A stretch of DNA of 64,000 bases. Source: Candidatus Babeliales bacterium. GTDB lineage: Bacteria; Babelota; Babeliae; Babelales; RVW-14. The stretch covers positions 288,140 to 352,139 of the forward strand of contig JAIEPG010000003.1 of assembly GCA_019749895.1 (NCBI GenBank). The letters run 5' to 3'. The notes beneath the pieces were generated by a model. That model did not search any database. It had not been told where the DNA came from and worked only from the letters and a program-made list of their open reading frames with translations. Of this stretch, positions 18,614 to 27,142 are shown one piece after another (the stretch's first letter is position 1; each line of letters begins with the position of its first letter). Made by a program: the position numbers and the translations under genes.

Positions 18614-18832
18614 ATGAAATATGCAGTACGTTTAATGGCCTTGTTGGCCATTTTGGGCCTTGGTCTTGTTTCAGGTTGTGGAAAAAAGCACAAAGATAAA
18701 AACGGCGAGCACAAAAACCACAAAGACAAAAAAGAAATGAAACATAAAAACCATCGCGGCGCAAAGCATGAAAAAAAAGACACCAAGGCAAAAAAGGAAA
18801 AGAAAAAAGACCGCTGGACACTTGGTAAATAA
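18614..18832 (+). CDS. Small Lys/His-rich lipoprotein
   Basis: A 72-residue protein with AAGGAGAG upstream of the ATG. A signal peptide ends in the lipobox LVSGC (Cys22), so it should be lipid-anchored in the inner or outer membrane. The remaining 50 residues are almost entirely Lys, His, Asp, Glu and Asn (for example KKHKDKNGEHKNHKDKK). Such a polycationic tail could bind LPS, nucleic acid or metal; none is shown. An intrinsic terminator follows at 18845. Confidence 0.8.
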   Translation: MKYAVRLMALLAILGLGLVSGCGKKHKDKNGEHKNHKDKKEMKHKNHRGAKHEKKDTKAKKEKKKDRWTLGK

Positions 18833-18844
18833 CCAGTTCTCAAC

Positions 18845-18878
18845 AAAAAAAGCCGGTTCTGAATGACCGGCTTTTTTT
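18845..18878 (+). terminator. Intrinsic terminator after the small lipoprotein gene
   Basis: AGCCGGT and ACCGGCT pair around an 8-base loop, flanked by A6 and T7 runs that extend the stem. It lies 12 bp after the stop codon. Confidence 0.88.
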
Positions 18879-18941
18879 GTTTTTTTGCTAAATTTAGGTA
18901 AGCTGTCCTTTCCTATATTTTTAAATCGGAAATGAATTGAC

Positions 18942-20450
18942 ATGAAAAATAGTTACACTGTCAAAAATTTTCTTCCACTCATCATAATTTTTTCTATTAT
19001 TACTACGGTAACATTACTCAAACAAACCTTATCTCCCTCATTCAGTGTTCATACATTAATGCTTGATTTCATGGGGATATTTTTCGTCACTTTTAGTTTG
19101 TTCAAAATAATTAATCTTAAAAATTTTGCACAAGCATACGCAGAGTATGACCTGATAGCAAAACGTTCCAGATCCTATGCATTAGCATATCCATTTATTG
19201 AACTTTCCCTGGGAGTTTCATATCTGTTGCGCTGGCAATTAGCGCTGGCTCATTGGGTAACTCTTGTGGTCATGCTTATAAGTGCGGCAGGCGTAGCTTA
19301 CGCATTGGCACAAAGCAAAAATATAGAATGTGCATGTCTAGGCATGGTATTTAGAGTGCCAATGACTTATGTCACCCTGGGAGAAGATCTATTAATGGTT
19401 CTTATGGCCGCAATAATGATCGTTATAACAAGCATATTTAGTCAAATTGAACAAATCTATCCACAATTTCCATGGAAGACATTTCGACAAGCTGTATTAT
19501 TAAAACACATCGACCCAAAAATCAGCCATGCAAAGATAGAGCTGCTCAAGGGCGGTTTTTCATCAGATGGGCTCTTCAAAGTTCACTTAACTTCTGGTGG
19601 TTATGTTCTTAGATTTATGGGAGAAAAACCATTGGAGCAGCGCAAAATAATCAGCCAATCATTTAGGTGGGCAGATATAAATGGTTTTGGCCCTAAGGTT
19701 CCGTTAATTGATGAACAAAATTTTTCATTTATTTTAACTGCCTTTGTCATGGGCAGGACACTAACATTGAAAGATACTAAAGATAAAAAAATCCTTAGGA
19801 TTTTAGGTAATATTTTATCGAAAGTTCATAATACACCTCCCCCCCCAAAAAATTATCAAGAATTTAGCCAATTTACTTTTGGGCAGGCGTGGTACAAAAA
19901 AGTTATGGCTGATCAAAACAAAATTTACGGACCTTCAATACTCAAAGAAGCCTATACACACTGGCAAAAAATTAACAATGAAATTTATCAAGCACCATTT
20001 AAAAAGGCTATGTTGCATAATGACCTTAATTTAAGGAACATAGTATTGAACAATGATCATATTACTCTTTTGGACTGGGAATTAGCAGGAGTTGAAGATC
20101 CTAGAAAAGAAATTGCTCATGTTTGTGCATGGTATGGACTTGATGATGAACTGACAATAACATTTCTGTCTGCTTACTATGGCAGAAGGCCAACAGAAGA
20201 GGAATTACTGATCCTAAAAAAACTTAAAACATTAATACTTCTTGAATTTGCCTGGGTAGGTTTATCTTCTTTGAAAGCTGATTTTAATCAAATGATGTGG
20301 GATAAAGATTATGAGCAAGCAAGTCCAAAGACTATAGAAGCCTTATCAATCATCCAAATGGAATCAGAAACCAAGCCATCCGACAAAACAACTAGAGAAA
20401 TTTTTTTAGGATTGGTAAAGCAATTTATGCTTAACGCACAAAATAGTTAG
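18942..20450 (+). CDS. MauE-like membrane domain fused to an APH/choline-kinase-like domain
   Basis: A 502-residue protein. Residues 1-165 contain about four membrane helices and the motif ECACLG, resembling the MauE/DoxX-like redox-associated membrane family. Residues 190-490 resemble aminoglycoside phosphotransferase/choline kinase folds: catalytic HNDLNLRN (about 360) and the Mg-binding LLDWE (about 377) are intact, so a small molecule could be phosphorylated from ATP. The fusion is unusual. A run of eight C followed by six A (19849-19862) in the kinase part is a potential slippage site. It opens a metal-transport-like operon, so a link to metal or thiol metabolism is inferred. Confidence 0.75.
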   Translation: MKNSYTVKNFLPLIIIFSIITTVTLLKQTLSPSFSVHTLMLDFMGIFFVTFSLFKIINLKNFAQAYAEYDLIAKRSRSYALAYPFIELSLGVSYLLRWQLALAHWVTLVVMLISAAGVAYALAQSKNIECACLGMVFRVPMTYVTLGEDLLMVLMAAIMIVITSIFSQIEQIYPQFPWKTFRQAVLLKHIDPKISHAKIELLKGGFSSDGLFKVHLTSGGYVLRFMGEKPLEQRKIISQSFRWADINGFGPKVPLIDEQNFSFILTAFVMGRTLTLKDTKDKKILRILGNILSKVHNTPPPPKNYQEFSQFTFGQAWYKKVMADQNKIYGPSILKEAYTHWQKINNEIYQAPFKKAMLHNDLNLRNIVLNNDHITLLDWELAGVEDPRKEIAHVCAWYGLDDELTITFLSAYYGRRPTEEELLILKKLKTLILLEFAWVGLSSLKADFNQMMWDKDYEQASPKTIEALSIIQMESETKPSDKTTREIFLGLVKQFMLNAQNS

Positions 20451-20483
20451 GTTTTTCGATAACTTTTAAGAAGGAGACTTTTT

Positions 20484-20894
20484 ATGAAGACACGTTTTTT
20501 TGAAAGAGCTACCAAAGTTTTATCATTGTTTTTTTCCCTCTCAACAATGGTATGCTGCGCATTCCCAGTACTATTTGCATTCTTAGGTTTTGGTGCAGCC
20601 TTTTCTGGGTTGATATCTATTTTTCCATTTTTGGTCACTTTAAGCAAATACAAAGCCTGGCTGTTCTTGGTCGGCTTTACCTTTCTTGCTATAAACGGGT
20701 ATCACGTTTATACGCACCAGAAAACACTATGCCCTACTCCGCTGGGAGCTGGTCATCTTGAGCATACAACCGGTTGTGATATTGCTACAGGATGGAATAA
20801 GACATTATTCTGGCTTTCAGCCGGCATGCTTTTCTTTGGCTTCTTTATGGCATATCTCGCCTTTCCATTATTCAAATTTCTAGGGCTTGTATGA
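20484..20894 (+). CDS. MerT-like inner-membrane transporter
   Basis: A 136-residue protein with three predicted membrane helices. The first helix holds a Cys-Cys pair (CCAFPVL, Cys24-Cys25) followed by LGFGAAFSGL, typical of mercuric-ion transporters of the MerT family, which receive Hg2+ from MerP. A second pair of Cys (LCPTP and TGC, about 82 and 98) lies in the periplasmic or cytoplasmic loop. AAGGAG precedes the ATG. The metal could be another soft cation. Its stop overlaps the next start by four bases (ATGA). Confidence 0.75.
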   Translation: MKTRFFERATKVLSLFFSLSTMVCCAFPVLFAFLGFGAAFSGLISIFPFLVTLSKYKAWLFLVGFTFLAINGYHVYTHQKTLCPTPLGAGHLEHTTGCDIATGWNKTLFWLSAGMLFFGFFMAYLAFPLFKFLGLV

Positions 20895-21733
20895 TAAAGT
20901 TGCTAGCAGGCGTCACCATCTTTTTTCTTGTTACTGCGACCAATTTTAGCTCATTATCGGCTCACGAGCCACTTTTTGGATTTGGCCCAGATACCATCAG
21001 AAAAGGTGGTTATGCTATTGAAGGTGAATTTGAGTACGAACGAGTTGGCGATGAACGAGAGACTGAAGTTGCCGCTGACATTATGTACGGCGTTACCGAA
21101 TATTTAGCAGTTTCAGCAACAATACCATTTATTATTAATAAACAAGAACAAGAGAATGGCAAGTGTGAGGCATTCAGGTCAGCAGGACTGGGCAAACTAG
21201 AAGCACGTGCAAAATATAGGCTGTATTTTGATTACCAGTACGGAAAAAGAACACAGGTGGTACTTATTGGCGGCATACGCTTTCCAACCGTAGGGCTTAA
21301 TAAGAACCCAGCACTGGGTAATAGAACTATGGACTTTATTGTTTCCACGGCAGCAGGTTATGAAACATTGCAGGCCAGTTATTTTGGTACAATAACCTAC
21401 ACCATCAACACACGCGGTCATGGCCAGCAAGAAGGTAATGAGTTGAACTTAACCTTATCTGCTGGTTTTAGGCCGGAGCCCATTTCGTACTACAAACTGG
21501 ACTGGCTTTTTTTTCTGGAATTTGATTTAGTTCACACGGCAAAAGCCAAGATACATCGAAGCAAAGATAATAACTCAGGAGGCTACGTTGCCTTTGTAGG
21601 CCCTATTGTTTTTGTATCAAAAGAAAATATATTGTTCAAAGCGGGCATTCAAGCACCAATGTTTGAGCATGTAAATGGCATGCAAGAGAAACATGATTAT
21701 CGCGTTGCGTTTGGGTTAGATCTTCACTTTTAA
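20891..21733 (+). CDS. Outer-membrane beta-barrel protein
   Basis: A 280-residue protein with a signal peptide (to about residue 24, ending LSAHE). The mature part is made of alternating amphipathic strands, many ending in aromatic residues, and finishes in HF, as outer-membrane barrels do. Strands such as GGYAIEGEFEYERV and TEYLAVSATIPF resemble the phenol-degradation MetA/putative transporter family. It overlaps the MerT-like gene by four bases and lies 14 bp before an HMA-domain gene, so it may be the outer-membrane route for the metal handled by the operon. Confidence 0.75.
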   Translation: MIKLLAGVTIFFLVTATNFSSLSAHEPLFGFGPDTIRKGGYAIEGEFEYERVGDERETEVAADIMYGVTEYLAVSATIPFIINKQEQENGKCEAFRSAGLGKLEARAKYRLYFDYQYGKRTQVVLIGGIRFPTVGLNKNPALGNRTMDFIVSTAAGYETLQASYFGTITYTINTRGHGQQEGNELNLTLSAGFRPEPISYYKLDWLFFLEFDLVHTAKAKIHRSKDNNSGGYVAFVGPIVFVSKENILFKAGIQAPMFEHVNGMQEKHDYRVAFGLDLHF

Positions 21734-21747
21734 TTTGAGGAAAAAAG

Positions 21748-22107
21748 ATGAATTTCATAAATAAAAGAGTTGTCATGTTTTTATGTGCTTTGCTAGTTGT
21801 TGCACCATTATGTTTTCAAAGCGCTGCCGTAAAGGGAGCTGCTGAAGCAGTGCACAGCGGTATCAAAGAAATAGTTATTAAAGTAAAGGGAATGATTTGT
21901 CCCTTTTGTTCCAATGCATTGGAACGGGCGCTCAAGGCGCGGCCGTATATTAAACAAGTTAAAAATATTGACTTGCAAGCAGGCTTGGTTGATTTGCTTA
22001 TCAAAGATGGAGTTACCATGACACAGCAAGAAATGGAAACTGACCTTGCAACAACCATTAAAGAAGCTACTTTTGCTTATGATGGTGTAGAAAAAGTTAT
22101 TTCCTAA
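21748..22107 (+). CDS. MerP-like periplasmic HMA-domain metal-binding protein
   Basis: A 119-residue protein with signal peptide (about 1-27). The mature part is a single heavy-metal-associated domain with the metal-binding motif GMICPFC (Cys51, Cys54) in a beta-alpha-beta-beta-alpha-beta pattern. Such domains ferry Cu+ or Hg2+; with the MerT-like gene upstream it most resembles a MerP. GAGGAAAA precedes the ATG. It lies 27 bp before a second, degenerate HMA-like gene. Confidence 0.85.
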   Translation: MNFINKRVVMFLCALLVVAPLCFQSAAVKGAAEAVHSGIKEIVIKVKGMICPFCSNALERALKARPYIKQVKNIDLQAGLVDLLIKDGVTMTQQEMETDLATTIKEATFAYDGVEKVIS

Positions 22108-22134
22108 CGTACAAATAAACGGTTGGATAATGAT

Positions 22135-22683
22135 ATGAGATTAATTAATGTTTTTGTTTTTTTTACGCTTGGCTTGGGGCTGTTCGCTCAAAACGATAAT
22201 AATGCGAACGGACCTACTGGGCAGATCACAAGTGCAGAAATGCGTATAAAAGGGCTTGTGGGAACGACATATGTAATAAGCACCGTAAATGCTTTGAAAA
22301 AAATACCGCAGGTTGCAGACGTAAGAAATCTTAATGTCGAGCATGGTAGCATGGTTGTTGCATTAAAAAAAGATAACGAGCTGTCGTTCCAAGAGTTGCA
22401 AGACAAGCTTTTCAGTGCCATCAAAAGTGGCGGCTGCCTGTGCGATGCCATTGGTAAGGTCAGCATCGAAAGCATGATAAAAAAAGATAGCTATGGTTTT
22501 TTTGTAAGTATCGCACATGAAAAGATCTACTTGGGTTTGCTGGCAAAAAAAGCACCTCGACGCCTTTCTAAAAAAATAGAAAAATGGTTCAAGAATGGTT
22601 CATGGGTAATTGCTACCGGTCTTTTGCACAAGCATGACAATAACACGCTGGGCATGTCAGACACTATTATTGAAGAGCTTTAG
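22135..22683 (+). CDS. Secreted degenerate HMA-like protein
   Basis: A 182-residue protein. The ATG at 22135 follows GGTTGGA by seven bases; an upstream TTG is possible but lies inside that site. The signal peptide ends near LFAQN. Residues 35-105 follow the HMA pattern (RIKGLVGTTYVISTVNALKK, VADVRNLNVEHG), but the CxxC pair is replaced by VGTT, so metal binding by that loop is lost. A Cys-Leu-Cys appears later (GGCLCDAIG). The C-terminal 80 residues are not recognised. It is the last gene of the operon. Confidence 0.65.
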   Translation: MRLINVFVFFTLGLGLFAQNDNNANGPTGQITSAEMRIKGLVGTTYVISTVNALKKIPQVADVRNLNVEHGSMVVALKKDNELSFQELQDKLFSAIKSGGCLCDAIGKVSIESMIKKDSYGFFVSIAHEKIYLGLLAKKAPRRLSKKIEKWFKNGSWVIATGLLHKHDNNTLGMSDTIIEEL

Positions 22684-22688
22684 TAAAT

Positions 22689-22748
22689 AAATTTAAGCAA
22701 TAAAAAAAGCCGGTCATTCAAGACCGGCTTTTTTTATTGCTTAAATTT
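22689..22748. terminator. Bidirectional terminator with 27-bp perfect inverted repeat
   Basis: Positions 22689-22715 are perfectly complementary to 22722-22748, with a 6-base loop. The GC core (GCCGGTC) is flanked by A7 and T7, so it can act on both strands. It lies between the convergent metal operon and the M3 peptidase gene. Confidence 0.93.
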
Positions 22749-22752
22749 AAAA

Positions 22753-24855
22753 TTAATTCAAACCAAGATTGTCTAAAAATGCATCTTGCTGTGGCTCTCT
22801 ACCCAAAAAGTCTTCAAGTAATTCATTGGGGTCTTTGCTACCGCCCGGCGCTAAAATGCACGCAACATACTTTTTGCCCATCTCAGAATTTAAAAGCCCA
22901 TTTTTTTTAATTTCATAAAAAATATCAAGCGCAAACACTTTGGACCACATATAGCCATAATATTTTGCACCATAACCATTTAAATGACCAAATGATGCAT
23001 GATGATGAGCCTCTGGCTCAAAGCGCACATTCTTGTTATATTTTAATGCTATTTCTTTGCTCAATGCATCAAGATCTTTGCTTTGACCAGCTTTATAGCA
23101 ATTGAGCGAAAACAGTGCAAATGCACACTGACGGCGTACAAAAAAACCTGAATCAAACTTTTTAAGTTCGATCTTTTTATCAATCAACTCAGCTGGCAAA
23201 GGCTTGCCTGTTTTGTAATGCGAGCTAATATCACTCAGCATGTCCTTTTCATACATCCACTCTTCAAGCATTTGTGAAGGAAGTTCAACAAAATCACGCT
23301 TCGTGCTGGTACCAGAACATGATGCTAATTCAGTTCTACCAAGCACTCCGTGCATTGCATGCCCAAATTCATGGAAAAAGGTCTCAACATCACTGTGTTT
23401 AAGCAAAGCAGGTGCATCAGTCGTTGCTTTAGGAAAGTTGGCAATAACCACACCAACAGAAGGAATTTCATAGTCGCCACGTTGCACGCCATGAACAAAT
23501 CCACAATAACACGCATGGCTATATTTGCCTTCGCGTGGATACAAATCAAGATACAAATGCCCAATAAGTTTTCCTGTTGAGTTTTCATAAATTTCAAGAA
23601 GTTTTACTTCGTCATGCCACGCCCAGTCTGGCGCTGTCTCTTTAAAGGTAAGCCCCAAAAAGTGCTCATAAATACTCAGCATGCCGGCAAGCGCTTTGTC
23701 TACCGGGAAATATTCTGCCAATTCACGTTCATCAAGTTGATAATGCTTTTTTTTGTAAGCATTTTTTACATATGAAACGTCCCACGAGCTAAATTTTCCA
23801 TCAGCATCAAGCGTAATTTCTGCAGGCAACTCACTCTTTAACAAGTCAAACTCTGCCTGTTCTTTTTTTTCGCTTTTTGCCATTAAATCAACTAAGAACT
23901 TTTCCACACGTTCAACTGTTTGCGCCATGCCAGAATGAGTATCAAGAGCAGCATATGATTCATAGCCAAGTAGCTCTGCCAACTCATCGCGATACGCAAT
24001 CAACTTACCAAGAGATTCGTTATTTTTTGGATATGCTCTGTTTTGAAAGGCAAAGTATAAATCTTTGCGTGTTTTTTCAACCGCACAATTTTGCATAACT
24101 TCAGTATACGTAGGGTAGTCGCATCCCAAAACATACTGATCGCCCTTTTTTTCAAGCGCTTCAATAAAGCCGTCACGCAGACCCTGCAAATCATCACGCT
24201 CAACTAAAATGGTGCTTTTGTCGGCAGCAATATTAGCATCAAAATCAATACCAACTTGTGCAATCTTTTTCTTAATATCTTTTACTTTTTCAAGCTGATC
24301 TGCTGGTAAATCTAAACCAGAGCTATGAAAGTCTTTCATAGCCTCATCAAGATAATAGGTCTCTTGCCGACTCAATGTTTCTACCGCTTCTCGAGTAGCT
24401 CGATATTCTTTGAAAGCATGGTAAAGGCGCTGGTCAAAATACAAATCAACACTAAATTTACTGAGTTTAATACTAGCTTCCTGGCAAACATCCCGCATAC
24501 CTTTTTCAGGATGCACCATGTTCATAATTTCAATAGCTGCTGCACATTGACCAAACTTTTCTTGCGATGCATCAAGCGCATGCATGGTATTGTCAAAGGT
24601 TCTTTGCTCTGCAGGAATTGCCAAAATGGCTTCAAATTCACGCCTTGCCTGCTCCATAGCCCTTTGAGCAAAGCTTGTTACTTCAGCTTCATTTTTGGGA
24701 AACAATGCACCAAGCTTATAATCACTTTTTGCTACGCTTTTAGCGCGGCCTTGATCGTGTGGCAATGTCATGGTACTTCTATCCTTTGCATTATTGTGGC
24801 AACTTAACATTAAAATAGGCAGCATCGCTATGATGCTTACTCGTACAATCTTCAT
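22753..24855 (-). CDS. M3-family zinc oligopeptidase, lipoprotein
   Basis: A 700-residue thimet/Dcp-type metallopeptidase. The zinc motif FFHEFGHAMHGVL lies at about 490-503, with the third ligand Glu expected in the family motif about 28 residues on (FVELPSQMLEEW). These enzymes cut short peptides and are usually cytoplasmic. Here the N-terminus has a lipobox (LMLSC, about Cys19), so this one appears to be exported and lipid-anchored, presumably to digest peptides in the periplasm. On the minus strand a TACAAT box with TTGAAA 15 bases upstream lies about 65 bp before the ATG, a plausible promoter. Confidence 0.92.
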   Translation of the reverse strand: MKIVRVSIIAMLPILMLSCHNNAKDRSTMTLPHDQGRAKSVAKSDYKLGALFPKNEAEVTSFAQRAMEQARREFEAILAIPAEQRTFDNTMHALDASQEKFGQCAAAIEIMNMVHPEKGMRDVCQEASIKLSKFSVDLYFDQRLYHAFKEYRATREAVETLSRQETYYLDEAMKDFHSSGLDLPADQLEKVKDIKKKIAQVGIDFDANIAADKSTILVERDDLQGLRDGFIEALEKKGDQYVLGCDYPTYTEVMQNCAVEKTRKDLYFAFQNRAYPKNNESLGKLIAYRDELAELLGYESYAALDTHSGMAQTVERVEKFLVDLMAKSEKKEQAEFDLLKSELPAEITLDADGKFSSWDVSYVKNAYKKKHYQLDERELAEYFPVDKALAGMLSIYEHFLGLTFKETAPDWAWHDEVKLLEIYENSTGKLIGHLYLDLYPREGKYSHACYCGFVHGVQRGDYEIPSVGVVIANFPKATTDAPALLKHSDVETFFHEFGHAMHGVLGRTELASCSGTSTKRDFVELPSQMLEEWMYEKDMLSDISSHYKTGKPLPAELIDKKIELKKFDSGFFVRRQCAFALFSLNCYKAGQSKDLDALSKEIALKYNKNVRFEPEAHHHASFGHLNGYGAKYYGYMWSKVFALDIFYEIKKNGLLNSEMGKKYVACILAPGGSKDPNELLEDFLGREPQQDAFLDNLGLN

Positions 24856-24982
24856 ATGAATCTACCTCTTCCTTGCAACAAAAAAAGAACTATTTTTTGA
24901 TAATTTTTTGATAGTTTATTGTAGCACACTTTTTGTTCTTTCAAAAGAATGAGCAATGAGCAATAGAACGTTAATGCACACC

Positions 24983-25018
24983 AAAAAAAAGAGCCTCTCT
25001 TTCGAGAAGCCCTTTTTT
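24983..25018 (-). terminator. Intrinsic terminator of the deubiquitinase operon
   Basis: On the minus strand an imperfect 13-bp stem (GGGCTTCTC with GAGAGGCTC, GAAA loop, two mismatches) ends in a run of eight T. It lies 25 bp after the stop of the leftward USP gene. Confidence 0.85.
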
Positions 25019-25042
25019 ATTAAGATAGTATAACGGTCATTA

Positions 25043-27124
25043 TTAATCTAAATTATCCGATTCTGAAGTAAATTCATGCGACGTGTCTTCGTCATTTGCA
25101 GGAGCTTCTTGCTCATCATCACTTGGCCATTCAACAATTGGAGCCGGACCTGAATAACGTTGAGAAACTTCTGGAACCAAATCTGAAGAACCTCGTTGTT
25201 TCTTTTCAGCGTCTTGCTCCAAGCCATTGTTTCTATCACGCTTAATGCGCAACTCTTGTTGCTTGTGTGGCGCTTGAACAGTTGGCATTGCAGCAGGCTC
25301 TTGGTCCAAAGCTCCAACATTATACAACGCCCGAGGAATTGTTCTTAAGCTGGTAAACTCAGCCAAAAAGCTGGCTACCCGATCAAGCTTCATGCCTGGC
25401 GCAATGAATGGTCGTGAAGATTTCACATAAAAAAGAAGGTACGGCGCCGTGGTATAATTATGCGATCGACCACTACGAAATTTTAATGTCAAATCAGCTG
25501 AAGCTAAATGTTGTACATGTGGCAAGGCTAAATCGCACACTTGCTCATCATTATAATAATACCACTTATAATTTTCATACGAACGTGCAGCGGCAACATA
25601 ATGCCCAAATTGAAGACTACCTGTCTGGTTTACCACCGCGACCAAGTTATAATATGCTCCGTGGGCAAGACTTGGATCAGCAACATAGTCACTCAAATCA
25701 AGCCCATTCACCGGAAAGGTAACGCGTGCATTATTGCGTAAACCAGGCGCCTCAAATCTTTTAAGTTGAATCATGAGAACTTCTGGCAATTGGGTAGCGC
25801 GCACGGCACCCAATGGACGCTCATTAAAATAACCCGTCAAAAGATCTTGCAATCTAACCTTGGTTGTGGTTTTTTCTGGAAGAGCAACCGACAAAGCCGA
25901 TTCAGACGCACCGTCGGTCATTTTTACAGCAAATATATCTTGCACGCGTCTCTTTTTTTCAACAAGACTGTTTACATGGTGCACAAGTGGCTGCCAATTA
26001 CAAGCACGCACATAAGTTTCTAATTGCTCAATCTGCGAAGAACTAATAATTGTTTCAACATGTTGAGCACTTATCCCGCTCAGCTTGTCGTAGATAAAAT
26101 AAAAATAATCGTCAACGTCTGGCATCAAGGCCCACAATGCTGGTATTGCATCTTCGTTGCTGTCTAGTGCATTGTAAATCAATTTTCCAACGATAATTTT
26201 TCTTGCTTCCCACCCTTGAGCGCCTTCTCTGTTAAACTTAAAAAATGAAAAAACAGCATCTTTCACTTTTTTAATTAAATTTTCTATGATAGTTGGCCTA
26301 GTAATATTTTTGAAAGTTCTCAATGTTTTTATCAACCCAATAAATTTTTCTGGCGTCATTACATTGCTTTCAAGAATGTTGCGACATAAAACATAACGAG
26401 ATCGATTATCACCAGCCGCCATGGCACTATCCGCAAGCCTTAAACATAGGTCTTGAAAAGCAACAGCGTCACCGCTGTTAATTGCTTGTACACATTCATT
26501 TTCTAACAACTCTGTTTTTATAGCACTCAATACACCACAAAAACGCGCAACAATAGATTCTTGCGTATATTCATTACCCAAGGGCAATCTATTAAAAAAA
26601 CGCGTTATAATGGTATCAATAAATTGCGTACTATCACTCCCTGGAGCAAGCCCAAGCAACCATTGCCTAAATTGTGTTGTAATATCTTCTTTTGCATTTT
26701 CTAAATCAACAAAATTTTCGCTCAACTGATCAATAAGATATGATACAAATTCTTGCGCATCTTGATGTCCTGTACACATAGCTTGTATTGAACTTCCATC
26801 AGCACAAAGACGTTGACGCAAAACTTTTGGATTAATTGATTCAGGGCTTTGGGCCATTGCTGCAATATGATTAATCAACAACGTTGGCGGCGATGGCTGA
26901 CGGTAAACATTATGATCATCAGCCCACTCAAGATAGTCGCGCAGCGGCTTTGAATGGAAAAGCGCCTGTACTGTTGAATTTAAAAAGCAATCGCTGCCAT
27001 TGTTCAAAGCGCCGTGGTTTGGCTTTGGTTGTGGCATTGGCACGGCTGTTGCAGCAGCGTTAACAGCACCTGCAAGAGTTACAGCTAATGCTACACCAAG
27101 AAAAATTTTATTAATTGCGTTCAT
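25043..27124 (-). CDS. Secreted USP-type ubiquitin carboxyl-terminal hydrolase (C19)
   Basis: A 693-residue protein. GGAGG lies six bases before the ATG at 27124, which starts a signal peptide ending VNAAA. The Cys box is NNGSDCFLNSTVQAL with catalytic Cys46 and Asn41 as oxyanion residue; GHQDAQEFVSYL (about 119-130) is the QQD-like box; LPEVLMIQLKRFE (about 446) and GHYVAA with catalytic His508 plus YYYNDEQV with Asp526 complete the triad. About 280 residues are inserted between the two halves of the fold. USPs remove ubiquitin from proteins, and bacteria lack ubiquitin, so the target is inferred to be host protein. It lies 18 bp after the gene upstream. Confidence 0.9.
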   Translation of the reverse strand: MNAINKIFLGVALAVTLAGAVNAAATAVPMPQPKPNHGALNNGSDCFLNSTVQALFHSKPLRDYLEWADDHNVYRQPSPPTLLINHIAAMAQSPESINPKVLRQRLCADGSSIQAMCTGHQDAQEFVSYLIDQLSENFVDLENAKEDITTQFRQWLLGLAPGSDSTQFIDTIITRFFNRLPLGNEYTQESIVARFCGVLSAIKTELLENECVQAINSGDAVAFQDLCLRLADSAMAAGDNRSRYVLCRNILESNVMTPEKFIGLIKTLRTFKNITRPTIIENLIKKVKDAVFSFFKFNREGAQGWEARKIIVGKLIYNALDSNEDAIPALWALMPDVDDYFYFIYDKLSGISAQHVETIISSSQIEQLETYVRACNWQPLVHHVNSLVEKKRRVQDIFAVKMTDGASESALSVALPEKTTTKVRLQDLLTGYFNERPLGAVRATQLPEVLMIQLKRFEAPGLRNNARVTFPVNGLDLSDYVADPSLAHGAYYNLVAVVNQTGSLQFGHYVAAARSYENYKWYYYNDEQVCDLALPHVQHLASADLTLKFRSGRSHNYTTAPYLLFYVKSSRPFIAPGMKLDRVASFLAEFTSLRTIPRALYNVGALDQEPAAMPTVQAPHKQQELRIKRDRNNGLEQDAEKKQRGSSDLVPEVSQRYSGPAPIVEWPSDDEQEAPANDEDTSHEFTSESDNLD

Positions 27125-27142
27125 GATAACCTCCATGAAACT

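Noticed and set aside
25408..25722. 104-residue rightward frame inside the deubiquitinase gene
   Set aside because: It is antisense to catalytic motifs of the USP and has no ribosome-binding site.
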